Counted from the stretch's first letter, positions 10,270 to 20,091 are shown. The stretch: 64,000 nt of DNA from Gemmatimonadota bacterium (GCA_016194585.1 JACQBG010000026.1:62001-126000), one strand, 5' to 3'. The notes: generated by a model from the sequence alone, not told the origin. Made by a program: numbers and translations.

Positions 10270-11385
10270 GTGAACAGCCGCCGCGAATTCCTGATGCATG
10301 CGCCGCTCGGTCTCGCCGGCGTCCTGATGGCGCGCGACCTCGGGGCGTCGGACGTCGGTGCGTCCGGTGTCGCCGCGCGCACCGGGACGCCGGGCGCGCC
10401 GGTGCCGCGGCCGCTCCCCGGCGCTGCGGTCGACGGCCCCGTGCTGCGGTGGGTGCCGACGCACGAGGAACTCGTCTACACGTTCGGTGGCGCGGCGCCA
10501 CGGCAGCGCATCGTGTCGGGCACGCGCATCGTGACATGGACGGAGGACTGCTTCGACGGCGCCGTGAAGACGGCGGCCGACCTGCCGTCGCAGAAGATGC
10601 CCGCCGGCCACGACAATCCGCAGACGGGACCGTTCTTCGTGGAAGGCGCGGAACCGGGCGACACGGTCGCCGTGCACCTCGTGAAGGTGGAGCCCGCGCG
10701 TCCGTACGCCGTGTCGTCGTTCGGTCCCGGGTTCGGCGCGATCGTCGGCACCGACCGTACGGCGATGCTCGGCGCCGACCTGCCCGAGACGACGTGGCGG
10801 TACGACGTCGATGCGACGCGCCGAGTGGCGCGCACGACGTCAGCCGATGGCGCGCACGCGTGGGAGGTGCCGCTCTCGCCGTTCCTCGGGTGCCTCGGTG
10901 TGGCGCCGTCGATGGGGGAGGTGCGGTCGACGATCGTGCCCGGGAATTTCGGCGGCAACATGGATTGCCCCGAGGTGCGGGCGGGGAACACGGTCTTCCT
11001 CAGCGTGAACGTGCCCGGCGCGCTACTCTCGTTCGGTGACGGGCACTACGCGATGGGAGAAGGGGAGATCATGGGCGCCGCCATCGAGGGCGCCATGAAC
11101 GTCGAAGTCGTGGTGGAGCTGATCAAGAAGGTGGCGACGCCGATCCCGCGCATCGAGAATGCGGACGAGGTGATGTTCGTCGGCACGGGGCGTCCGCTCG
11201 AGGATGCGGCCCGGGTCGCGTTCAAGGCGATGGTCGGGTGGGTGCGCGGCGCGTCGGGGATGAGCGACCTCGACGCGTACCAGTTCGTCTCGCAGTTCGC
11301 GAAGGCGCCGATCATCCAGCTCGTCGATCCCGAGTACACGGTACTCGTGAAGATCGACAAGAAGCGGGTGCCGGCGCGGCGCTGA
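10270..11385 (+). CDS. acetamidase/formamidase family protein, Tat-like signal
   Basis: GTG 10270; RREFL near N-terminus; GTRIVTWTEDCFDG, GNFGGNMDCPEVRAGNTVFL. Confidence 0.88.
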   Translation: MNSRREFLMHAPLGLAGVLMARDLGASDVGASGVAARTGTPGAPVPRPLPGAAVDGPVLRWVPTHEELVYTFGGAAPRQRIVSGTRIVTWTEDCFDGAVKTAADLPSQKMPAGHDNPQTGPFFVEGAEPGDTVAVHLVKVEPARPYAVSSFGPGFGAIVGTDRTAMLGADLPETTWRYDVDATRRVARTTSADGAHAWEVPLSPFLGCLGVAPSMGEVRSTIVPGNFGGNMDCPEVRAGNTVFLSVNVPGALLSFGDGHYAMGEGEIMGAAIEGAMNVEVVVELIKKVATPIPRIENADEVMFVGTGRPLEDAARVAFKAMVGWVRGASGMSDLDAYQFVSQFAKAPIIQLVDPEYTVLVKIDKKRVPARR

Positions 11386-11392
11386 TCGCGGT

Positions 11393-11430
11393 GCGCCTCC
11401 GGCGGCGCATGGTGGTCCGCCGGCAGGCGC
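11393..11430. terminator. hairpin between convergent genes
   Basis: GCGCCTCCGGCGG / CCGCCGGCAGGCGC with one bulged base. Confidence 0.5.
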
Positions 11431-11439
11431 TCGACGCGA

Positions 11440-11826
11440 CTACGGCTTGTAGGCGATGCAGTCGATCTCGACGCGCAGTCCGTGGCCCGGGAGTCCGGCG
11501 GCCTGGATCGTGGTGCGCGCCGGCCGGTGATCGCCGAACATGCGCTCGTAGACGCCGTTCATCTGGCTGAACTCGTTCATGTCGATGAGGAAGACGCCGC
11601 AGCGGAGCACGTGTTGGAGGTCGGAGCCGGCGGCGCGCAGGATCGTCTGCACATTCTTGAGGCACTGTTCGGTTTGTGACGCCGCGTCGGTGCCTGCGAG
11701 ACGTCCGGTGGCCGGATCGGTCGCGCCCTGGCCTGATACGAAGATGAGGCGCTCGAAGCCCATGCCCGGGGAATACGGGCCGACGGGCTTCGGCAGATCG
11801 GCGGCGTGGATCGGGTGGTGCGTCAT
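11440..11826 (-). CDS. RidA/YjgF family protein
   Basis: PVGPYSPGMGFERLIFVSGQGATDPATG; N-V-Q-I-L; RVEIDCIA. Confidence 0.88.
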   Translation of the reverse strand: MTHHPIHAADLPKPVGPYSPGMGFERLIFVSGQGATDPATGRLAGTDAASQTEQCLKNVQTILRAAGSDLQHVLRCGVFLIDMNEFSQMNGVYERMFGDHRPARTTIQAAGLPGHGLRVEIDCIAYKP

Positions 11827-11952
11827 CGACCTTGCTCCTTGAGCGGTTATGCCTGTAAGATAGCGATCGCACATTCGAGGATATGTGCATGCGCACCGCT
11901 GGCCGACGACGGCTCGCCTGGTGCACCGGTCCCCCCCACCCGGAGTTCGCAC

Positions 11953-12963
11953 GTGAAGCACTACCGTCTCCCATTGGCAGTATCCGCGTTGGCGTTCCTC
12001 GCCGCGGCGTGCGCCGACCGTCCGAGTCCTTCGGCACCGCAGATCCAGTCGGTGTCCGCGGTGCAGGACCTCAGTCAAGGCGCGGAGGTGCTCAGCCAGG
12101 CCGTGATCCATCGCACCATCGAAGGCGTCGCGGCGGAGCGTCGTGCCGCTCGCGCGGGCGGTGCGGCGTCGACGACTTCGAACATGTACTATCACGGCGG
12201 CACCGGTGGCTTCGGCGTGGAGACCGCGCCGAAGATCTATCTCGTGGTGTGGGGTTCGCAGTGGAGCAAGGGCGATCCGTCGGGCGAGGTCGCGATCCTG
12301 CAGCACTTCTACTCCGGCATCGGCGGCAGCGGCTGGATGAACAGCGTCACGCAATACTGCCAGGGGATCGCGAACGGCGCTTCCAACTGCGGCGTCGCCG
12401 GGGCGGTGGCGGCGGGGAATCCGGCGGGGATCTATGCCGGCGTCTGGTACGACAATGCGAAGGCCGCGCCGACGCATCCGCGGCAGTCGGATCTCGCGAA
12501 GGAAGCCGTGGCCGCCGCGGCGCACTTCGGCAACACGACGGCGGCGAGCAACGCGAGCGTGCAGTACGTCATCGCGACCGCCACGGGGAACAGCTCGTCG
12601 GGCTTCAAGACGCAGTACTGCGCCTACCACAGCTCGACGTCGACCTCGTACGGCAACGTCGCGTACACGAACCTTCCCTACATCACCGATGCGGGCGCGA
12701 GCTGCGGCGCGAACTTCAACGGGCTCGGCGCGCTGGCCGGCATCACGATGGTGTCCGGTCACGAGGCCGGCGAGACGATGACCGACCAATTCCCGAGCAC
12801 GGGGTGGCTCGATTCGAGCGGCGCCGAGAACGGCGACAAGTGCGCCTGGATCGCGACGGGGAGCGTCGGCGCGTCGGCGAACGTGACCTTCAGCACCGGC
12901 ACGTTCGCCGTGCAGTCGCTCTGGAGCAACGCGTCGTCGAGCTGCGTGCTCAGCTATCCGTAA
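11953..12963 (+). CDS. secreted lipoprotein-like putative protease of the exordium/phosphate-induced-protein type
   Basis: GTG start; signal MKHYRLPLAVSALAFLAAACA (lipobox-like LAAAC); SGHEAGETMTDQ...GWLDSSGAENGDKCAW. Confidence 0.55.
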   Translation: MKHYRLPLAVSALAFLAAACADRPSPSAPQIQSVSAVQDLSQGAEVLSQAVIHRTIEGVAAERRAARAGGAASTTSNMYYHGGTGGFGVETAPKIYLVVWGSQWSKGDPSGEVAILQHFYSGIGGSGWMNSVTQYCQGIANGASNCGVAGAVAAGNPAGIYAGVWYDNAKAAPTHPRQSDLAKEAVAAAAHFGNTTAASNASVQYVIATATGNSSSGFKTQYCAYHSSTSTSYGNVAYTNLPYITDAGASCGANFNGLGALAGITMVSGHEAGETMTDQFPSTGWLDSSGAENGDKCAWIATGSVGASANVTFSTGTFAVQSLWSNASSSCVLSYP

Positions 12964-12989
12964 GGCGCGACGCGCTGACGATGCAGGCA

Positions 12990-13025
12990 CGACGGGGCCG
13001 CGGCGAACCTGCCGCGGCCCCGTCG
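12990..13025. terminator. bidirectional hairpin between convergent genes
   Basis: Perfect 15-bp arms CGACGGGGCCGCGGC/GCCGCGGCCCCGTCG, loop GAACCT. Confidence 0.7.
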
Positions 13026-13038
13026 CGCGCCTACGTGC

Positions 13039-14241
13039 TCAGTCGCCGCGTTCCGGCATCGGGATGTGGCCGAGCAACGACGAGCGCACCAGCGTTCCGA
13101 AGGCCCGGCTGACGTCGGGGTCGACCTCGGTGCCGGCGCGTTCCTCGATGTACTGCAACGACTGCTCGGGGGTCCACGGCTTGCGATACGGACGATTGGT
13201 CGACAACGCGTCGTAGATGTCGCAGACGTGGACGAGCCGGCTGGCGTAGTGGCAGCCGCGCTCGAAGTGGAAGCGGGGATAGCCGTGTCCGTCGATGCAC
13301 ACGTGGTGCTCGTAGGCGACGACGGACGCCATCTGCAGCCCCTTGTGGCGCTCGAGCAGGATGCGCGCGCCTTCGGTGGGATGGGTCGCCATCACGGCCT
13401 TCTCGTCGTCGGTGAGCCGGCCGGGCTTGTTCAGGATCTCCTTCGGCACGTGCACCTTGCCGATGTCGTGCAGCAGGCCGGCCACCCCGAACGCGCGGAT
13501 CTCGGCACGCGAGCAGCCGACCTGCTCGGCGAGCCCCATCGCGAGCACGGAGACGTTGCACGCGTGCGTCGTCGTGTACTGGTCGAAGTCCTTCAGCATC
13601 AACAGCGGCAGGAGCATCTTCTGCTCCGAGCGCATGGCCATGGCGAGCGACCCGACGATGGCCTCGACCTCGGCCATCGGCAGCCGGTTGCTCGTGAGCA
13701 CCTCCTCGTGCAGCCAGGTCACGGCCGCGACCTCGTCGGAGAGCGTGAGGCCGAACGTGCCTGTCGGGTCGGGTGCCGGCTCGGCGGTCTGCTCGGCGTC
13801 GGCGGCGTCCAGCGCGACGGCTCCCGCCTCCCCCTCGCCGCCCATCACGCGCAACGGACCGAAGCGGATCGCGACCGCGGTGAGGTGCCGGGCGTCGGTC
13901 GACGCGGGCGGATGGCCGTTGAGCTGCTGCCACATCTCGTCGAGCGCCTGGGACCACGCCTCGCGCGTGACGTCGGCGTCGATCTCGAGTCGCTCGATGC
14001 CCGCGGCGGCGAGCCGTGGCGCCCAGTCCCACGCCCGCAGTTCGTCGAGCACGCGGCCGAGGAAGACGACGCCGCTCCCGATGATCGAGAACTCCGCGAA
14101 CTGGATGTCGGCGAGCACGTCGAGCAACCGGGTGAACGACGCGTCGATCACCTTCTCGCGCGCGGGATGCCCGCTCGGGTAGAGCGACATCGTCGACAGG
14201 CACTGTCCCATCGACACCATGAACGTGGCGGGCGCGTTCAT
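13039..14241 (-). CDS. HD-GYP domain protein (c-di-GMP phosphodiesterase-like)
   Basis: LLHDIGKVHVPKEILNKPGRLTDDEKAVMATHPTEGARIL, EHHVCIDGHGYPRF, DIYDALSTNRPYRK; N-terminal LYPSGHPA domain. Confidence 0.85.
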   Translation of the reverse strand: MNAPATFMVSMGQCLSTMSLYPSGHPAREKVIDASFTRLLDVLADIQFAEFSIIGSGVVFLGRVLDELRAWDWAPRLAAAGIERLEIDADVTREAWSQALDEMWQQLNGHPPASTDARHLTAVAIRFGPLRVMGGEGEAGAVALDAADAEQTAEPAPDPTGTFGLTLSDEVAAVTWLHEEVLTSNRLPMAEVEAIVGSLAMAMRSEQKMLLPLLMLKDFDQYTTTHACNVSVLAMGLAEQVGCSRAEIRAFGVAGLLHDIGKVHVPKEILNKPGRLTDDEKAVMATHPTEGARILLERHKGLQMASVVAYEHHVCIDGHGYPRFHFERGCHYASRLVHVCDIYDALSTNRPYRKPWTPEQSLQYIEERAGTEVDPDVSRAFGTLVRSSLLGHIPMPERGD

Positions 14242-16472
14242 CGCGGACTCCCGGCGCGCACCGCGTCCCGCACTTCGGTGTCGCCCGACTTGTCGGCGAG
14301 CTTGATCGCCGTGGCCGCGGCCGCGTCGGTGCGCCAGTGCGCGGCGAGGACGCGCAGGGCGGCGAGCAGTTCCGCGGACTTCGGCTGCAGGGCGAGGCGG
14401 CGGAAGAAACCGCGCCGGCGGAGCACGAGCTGCACCAGCCAGTCGCGCGTGGAGGCGAGCGGCACCTGGCCGAGCAGCGGGATGCCGCGCACGCGGAGAT
14501 CGGAATCCGCCTCCGCCTTCTGCACGCATTGCAGCAGCCGCAGGGCGGCGCGTCGCGGCACGCCGCCCTGATGGGCCGCGTCGAGGGCGGCGCGGATCAC
14601 GCGCAGGTCGGGATCGGCGAGGGCGTCGTGGATCGCCGCTTCGCGCCGTCCGTGGACGCGCACGAGGATGCGGATGGCTTCCACGCGAACGGTCGGTTCC
14701 TCGTGGCGGGCGAACCCGTCGATGCGAAGGTCCGAGGGCAACGTCGCCATGGCGCCGATGAGCGAGAGCAGGTTGCGTTGCACCTGCCAGGGCGAGCCTT
14801 GCAGCCGGGCGAGGATCTGGTCGCGCGCCGCCTCGCCGATCTCGCGCAGGCGCTGCATGATGAGCAGGCGCGTTTCCTTCGCTTCGGAGATGGCGAGCGC
14901 GTCGAGCAGGGAATCGGCCTGCGCGGCGTCGCAGCGTGCGAGGAGCAGGCGCGCGCCTTCGGCGTCGATGGGCTCGGCGAGCAGCGTCCGCCGGAGCGCT
15001 TCGGGAGAGAGCAGGTGCTGGCGGATCGCCGGTCCGGCGATCTCCGAGCTGGGGAGCCCGTCGAGGAGGCCGAGCAGCGCGGCAAGGCGCTTGTCGTCGA
15101 CGAGGCGGTCGGCCGCCGCGAGGACGTCGTGCCCCGTGACGTCGGTCTCGAGCGCGATCTTCACGATGAGGTCGGCGCCGGCCTGGTCGCCGCCGTCGAG
15201 CGCGTGTTCACCGTGGTCGTACGACGACAGCCGCTCGAGGAGGGCGCTGTGCGCGTCGGTCTCGTTGATCTGGAGGTTCCAGCCCTCGATCAGTTGCCGG
15301 CCGGCCTGGCGCAGCGCCTCGCCGCCGTCGTCGGGCCCGTGGTCGCGCCGCCGGCGCGTGCCGGCCGCGAGCTTCCGCAGCAGGCGGAGGAGATGGTGCG
15401 AGATGGTCTCGTCGGCACTCGCGGCGGCCGCCTGGATCCAGTCGAGGACGACGGAGAAGGGGAGCGCGTCGACGCCCTGCATGATGAGGTTGCGTTTCCG
15501 CACGGGATCCAGTTCGGACTCGAGCAGGGCCTTCATCGTCCCCGGCTTCAACTGGGCGAGCACGTCACGGAGTCGCGCCGCGAGTTCGCCGCTGCCGGTC
15601 CGCCCCCGGCGGCGAGTGTGCCGGCCGAGCTTGAGCATCGACTTGAGCATCTCGGCCGCGAATCGCGGATCGTGGGCGCGCTGGCTGATGACGTTCGCGA
15701 GCCGCTCGGCGCTCGCGACGGCGCCGAATTCGCCGGTGGGCGCGAGCGAGGGGAAGCTTCCGCTCGTCCGTTCGCCCGGCGGTGCGGCGCCTTCCGCCGC
15801 GCCGTCGCCGCGGTCACCGGAGCCGGGCTGCTCCCCGCTACCGCCGCCGCCACTCCCGGCGCCGTCGGTGCCGTCCGACCCCTTCAGTGCGACTTCCGCC
15901 AGTTCGCGCCACAGTCGCTCGCCGGTGGCGTCGGGTCCCTTCTCATCTTCGATCTCGTCGGACAGGGAGAGTCCGTCGTACGACAGCATCTGGATCGCCA
16001 CGTGCGGGCCGAGGGGCGAGACCTCCTCCCAGTCGTCGTCCTCGTCACTCGGCTCCGTGTTCACGATGCGCTCGAGCAGCGCGTCGAATTCGGTCGCGGT
16101 CACGCCGGCGCGCAGCGTGATGCTCCCGATGCCTTGCCGGTGGAGCCGTTCGGCGAGTTCCCCGAGCGCCGGGTTCTTGGGATCGCTGAACCCGCCGTCG
16201 ATGGCGAGCTGCCGCTTCGTGACGGCGATCGCGATCTCCTTCTGCTGCTCGAGCGCGACGGCCAGCGCGCCGAGCGCGACCTCCTCGGCGGCGAGGCGGG
16301 ACGGATGACGCGGCGGGTAGGCGTAGCGCCGGTGCATCACGACCGAGAACTCCTTGAGCCAACCCTGATGCACCGGCGCGAGCCGCTCGGTGACGGCCGC
16401 GACGCGCGGCTGCGCTCCCGTGAGACGCGGGGTCGACGACGTAGCGCGCGGGCCGTCAGTCTCGCCGGCCAT
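14238..16472 (-). CDS. HEAT-repeat-containing protein of unknown function
   Basis: Stop overlaps the start of the HD-GYP gene; C-terminal alpha-alpha repeats (RHEEPTVRVEAIRILVRV, ALADPDLRVIRAALDAA); N-terminal YAYPPRHPSRL domain. Confidence 0.75.
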   Translation of the reverse strand: MAGETDGPRATSSTPRLTGAQPRVAAVTERLAPVHQGWLKEFSVVMHRRYAYPPRHPSRLAAEEVALGALAVALEQQKEIAIAVTKRQLAIDGGFSDPKNPALGELAERLHRQGIGSITLRAGVTATEFDALLERIVNTEPSDEDDDWEEVSPLGPHVAIQMLSYDGLSLSDEIEDEKGPDATGERLWRELAEVALKGSDGTDGAGSGGGGSGEQPGSGDRGDGAAEGAAPPGERTSGSFPSLAPTGEFGAVASAERLANVISQRAHDPRFAAEMLKSMLKLGRHTRRRGRTGSGELAARLRDVLAQLKPGTMKALLESELDPVRKRNLIMQGVDALPFSVVLDWIQAAAASADETISHHLLRLLRKLAAGTRRRRDHGPDDGGEALRQAGRQLIEGWNLQINETDAHSALLERLSSYDHGEHALDGGDQAGADLIVKIALETDVTGHDVLAAADRLVDDKRLAALLGLLDGLPSSEIAGPAIRQHLLSPEALRRTLLAEPIDAEGARLLLARCDAAQADSLLDALAISEAKETRLLIMQRLREIGEAARDQILARLQGSPWQVQRNLLSLIGAMATLPSDLRIDGFARHEEPTVRVEAIRILVRVHGRREAAIHDALADPDLRVIRAALDAAHQGGVPRRAALRLLQCVQKAEADSDLRVRGIPLLGQVPLASTRDWLVQLVLRRRGFFRRLALQPKSAELLAALRVLAAHWRTDAAAATAIKLADKSGDTEVRDAVRAGSPR

Positions 16473-16668
16473 GTCGTCCGGCGTGCGTCGCGGCGTCGCG
16501 AATCAAACGGCGTGAAAACGAGGAGTCTGGCATCCCGGGCGCGGTTCTCGTGAGTACCGGCGATCTCGAACGGTGCGGCGGTCCCGAATGCAACTACCCG
16601 AACGACACATGCCGGTCAGCCGGGGGCTGTCGCCACCCGGCGCTCGACCGACCAGACAATAAAGTAGC

Positions 16669-16697
16669 ACGGCGACGGCGGGTCGTGCCGTCGCCGT
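16669..16697. other. inverted repeat upstream of the amidohydrolase gene
   Basis: Perfect 10-bp arms ACGGCGACGG/CCGTCGCCGT, 9-nt loop. Confidence 0.45.
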
Positions 16698-16778
16698 CCC
16701 GGGGCGCTAGATTCGCCGCGTGTTCCACGTCGCGGCCCCGACCGGCCGCGATCCCCCACTGCCTTACGGGAGTCCTCC

Positions 16779-18211
16779 ATGCATCGCTGGGCGCTGGCGC
16801 TGACGGGCATCCTTGTCGGTTCGACGGTCGCACGGGCCCAGGCGACCTATGACGTCGTCATCGCCACCGTCGCGTGGTCGATCCGGAGTCGAAGCTCGAC
16901 GCCGTGCGGTCGATCGGGATCAGCGGCGGCAAGGTCGCGGCGATCGCCGCCGGACCGTTGCGCGGGAAGCAGGTGATCGACGCCAAGGGGCTCGTCGTCG
17001 CTCCGGGATTCGTCGACCTGCACGTGCACGGCCAGGACGACGAGAACTACCGCCTCTACGCACTCGACGGCGTGACCACCGCGCTCGAGCTCGAGGTCGG
17101 CACCGACGACGTCCCCGGCTTCTACGCGGCTCGCGAGGGGAAGGCCCTCATCAACTACGGCGCGTCGGCGGGACACATCAAGGCGCGCATGGCGGTGATG
17201 AAGGATGGCGGTACGTTCCTCCCGCTCGACCACGCCGGCCACGACGTGGCGAACGACGCGCAGATCGCCGAGATCCGGCGGCACATCGAGACGGGACTGG
17301 CGGCCGGCGCGCTCGGCGTCGGGATGGGGCTGCAGTACACGCCGGCGGCGAGCAAGTACGAGGTGCTCGAGGCGTTCCGTGGCGCGGCGAAGTACCACGC
17401 GCCGGTGTTCGTGCACACGCGGTCGTTCCTCGAGACCGATCCCGGCAGTTCGGTGGAGTCGTACATGGAAGTGATCGCCGCGAGCGCGATCACCGGGGCG
17501 CCGTTGCACATCGTGCACCTCAACAGCACGAGCCTCGCCTCCACCCCGAAGACGCTGGCGATGGTGAAGGACGCGCGTGCGCACGGCGTGGACGTGACCG
17601 CCGAGGCGTATCCGTACATCGCCGGGATGACGGAGATCAGCTCCCCGCTGCTCGACCAGTTCGTGAGCGGACCCGACAGCATGTTCTCGAAGCTCATGCT
17701 CGTGCGCACGGGGGAGCGGCTCACGCGCGCGACGTTCACCGCGAACCGGAAGCCCGGCAACAGCGTGATCCTCTTCCTAAACACGCCCGAGATGGAGGCG
17801 ATGGCCATGACGAGCCCGCTCACGTCGATCGCGAGCGACGGCCGCATCGAGCATGGCAAGGGACATCCGCGCACGTCGGGGACGAGCGCGCGGACGCTCG
17901 GCTACTACGTGCGCGAGACGAAGGAGCTCACGATGATGGAGGCGATCCGCAAACTGGCGCTGATGCCCGCCCAGCGGCTGGAGAAGCTGGCGCCGGTGTT
18001 CAAGAGCAAGGGACGCATCCGCGTCGGCGCCGACGCGGACATCACCGTGTTCGATCCGGCGACCGTCATCGACAAGTCGACGTACCAGCAGCCCGCGCTG
18101 CCGTCGGTGGGATTCCGGTACGTGCTCGTGAACGGCGTTCCGGTGGTGATGGATGGCGCGGTGAAGGACGGCACGTATCCCGGCCGCGGCGCGCGCGCGC
18201 CGATCAAGTGA
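16779..18211 (+). pseudogene. amidohydrolase (D-aminoacylase/N-acyl-D-amino-acid deacylase-like) with apparent 1-nt frameshift near 16865-16873
   Basis: Signal peptide MHRWALALTGILVGSTVARAQATYDVVIA in frame 3; remainder from VVDPESKLDAVRSIGISGGKVAAI (16874-18211) in frame 2; GLVVAPGFVDLHVHGQ metal motif. Confidence 0.75.
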
Positions 18212-20091
18212 TCGCGGCGCTGGCACTGCTGCTGGCGACCGGCGCGGCAGTCGAAACGCGCGTCGCGCCGCCGACGCCGGCCGGTCCCGGGACGGCGTCG
18301 GTAAGCGTACAGCCGAACGACAATCGGAAGGCGGCCGGGCACCGCATGGGCGGGACGACCGACGTGACGCTGCAACTCCGTGAAGGCACGTGGCATCCGG
18401 AGGGCGAGCGCGTGCGTGGCGTCCCGATCTTCGCGTTCGCGGAAGATGACGGCGTGCCGCACATCCCCGGCCCGATGATCCGCGTGGATGCCGGCGCCGA
18501 GGTGCGGGTGACGTTGCGCAACACGCTCAGGAAGCGAGCCGTCGTGCACGGCCTGCACGACCACGACGGGCGGGCCGACTCGGTCGTGCTGGGCGCCGGC
18601 GAGACGCGCGAGGTGCGCTTCCGGGCGACGACCGTCGGAACGCACTTCTACTGGGCGCGCACCACGGTGAGCGCCCGCCCGATCGGCACCGGGGAGGACT
18701 CGCAGCTCGTCGGCGCGTTCGTGGTCGACGATCCGTCGCACCCGCGCGCAGCGGACCGCGTGCTGGTGATCTCCGTGTTCGACGACACGGTGCCCGCCCC
18801 GCGCTTTCCCGCCGGACACCTGCAGGTTTTCGCGCTCAACGGACGCTCGTGGCCGCGCACCGAGCGCTACGACTACGCGCTCGGCGACACCGTGCGATGG
18901 CGGCTGATCAACGGCAGCAACCATGTGCATCCGATGCACCTGCACGGGCACTTCTTCACGGTCGGCAGCAAGGGGACGGCGTGGAGCGACACCGTGTACG
19001 CGCCGGCGCAGCGCCGCCAGGCGGTGACCGAGTTCCTCCTCAATGCCACCAGCACACAGATCACGTGGGTCGCCGACCGGCCCGGGAACTGGCTCTTCCA
19101 TTGCCACATGATCTCGCACATGGACGTCACGTTGCGCCTCGACTCGGCGGCGGCGATGGGGACGCACAGCGCGCACGGACGCCTCGAGGATTCGATGGCG
19201 GGGCTCGTCGCGGCGATCACGATCCGCGACCGGCGCCCGAGCGCGGCACGCGCCGCCAGGGCAAGCGCGCCGAACGCGGCCGTCGCGAGACGGCGCGTGT
19301 TCGTGACGGAGCGTGCCGTCGCGGCGGGTGTATCGGCAATGAGCTATGTCCTGCAGGAAGGCGATGGCGAACCCGCCGCCGACTCGGTGCGGCTCCCGGG
19401 CTCGACGTTGGTGCTGCACCAGGGGGAGCCGACGGCGATCACGGTGATCAACCGCGCGCGCGAGGCGACGGCCGTGCATTGGCACGGGCTCGAGCTCGAC
19501 AGCTACTACGACGGCGTCGCCGGCTGGAGCGGGGCGGACTCCCGCACCGCGCCGATGATCGCGCCCGGCGATTCGTTCGTCGTCCGGCTCACGCCCACGC
19601 GCGCGGGGACGTTCATCTACCACACGCATCAGGGCGAGGGGACGCAGCTGCGCGCCGGACTGTACGGCGCGCTGCTCGTGCTTCCGCCGGGCGAGGCGCG
19701 CGACACGACGGAGCGGCTCGTGATGCTCACCGACCCGCCGCCCGGCGCACCGGCGAACGCTCCGACCGGCGCTGTGGGCGGCTCGCTCACGCCGGCGCCG
19801 ATCGAGCTTCGGGCGGGAGTCGCCCACCGGTTGCGCTTCATCAGCATCGGGGCGACGCTCCCCAAGCGCATCACGCTCCGCGAGGACTCGACGGTGGTGA
19901 CCTGGCGCGTGATCGCGAAGGACGGCGCCACGGTGGCGGACTCGCAGCGCGACGAGCGCTCCGCGACGATGCCCTTCGGTGTCGGCGAGACGGTGGACGT
20001 TGAGTTGCGTCGCGATCGTCCGGGCACGCTCACGCTCGACATCCTGACGAACGGCAAGGACCTGATGCACGTGCCGGTGATCGTGCGCTGA
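18208..20091 (+). CDS. multicopper oxidase, about four cupredoxin domains, unusual ligand order
   Basis: GTG 18208 overlaps upstream TGA; HVHPMHLHGHFF, FHCHMISHM, VHWHGLELD, YHTHQGEG. Confidence 0.85.
   Translation: MIAALALLLATGAAVETRVAPPTPAGPGTASVSVQPNDNRKAAGHRMGGTTDVTLQLREGTWHPEGERVRGVPIFAFAEDDGVPHIPGPMIRVDAGAEVRVTLRNTLRKRAVVHGLHDHDGRADSVVLGAGETREVRFRATTVGTHFYWARTTVSARPIGTGEDSQLVGAFVVDDPSHPRAADRVLVISVFDDTVPAPRFPAGHLQVFALNGRSWPRTERYDYALGDTVRWRLINGSNHVHPMHLHGHFFTVGSKGTAWSDTVYAPAQRRQAVTEFLLNATSTQITWVADRPGNWLFHCHMISHMDVTLRLDSAAAMGTHSAHGRLEDSMAGLVAAITIRDRRPSAARAARASAPNAAVARRRVFVTERAVAAGVSAMSYVLQEGDGEPAADSVRLPGSTLVLHQGEPTAITVINRAREATAVHWHGLELDSYYDGVAGWSGADSRTAPMIAPGDSFVVRLTPTRAGTFIYHTHQGEGTQLRAGLYGALLVLPPGEARDTTERLVMLTDPPPGAPANAPTGAVGGSLTPAPIELRAGVAHRLRFISIGATLPKRITLREDSTVVTWRVIAKDGATVADSQRDERSATMPFGVGETVDVELRRDRPGTLTLDILTNGKDLMHVPVIVR

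Noticed and set aside
12990-13025. Treating the 15-bp inverted repeat as a mobile-element end
   Set aside because: It sits exactly between two convergent stop codons and is best explained as a bidirectional terminator, as are 21989-22030 and 25808-25844.
14337-16553. 738-aa plus-strand ORF
   Set aside because: Antisense to the HEAT-repeat gene.
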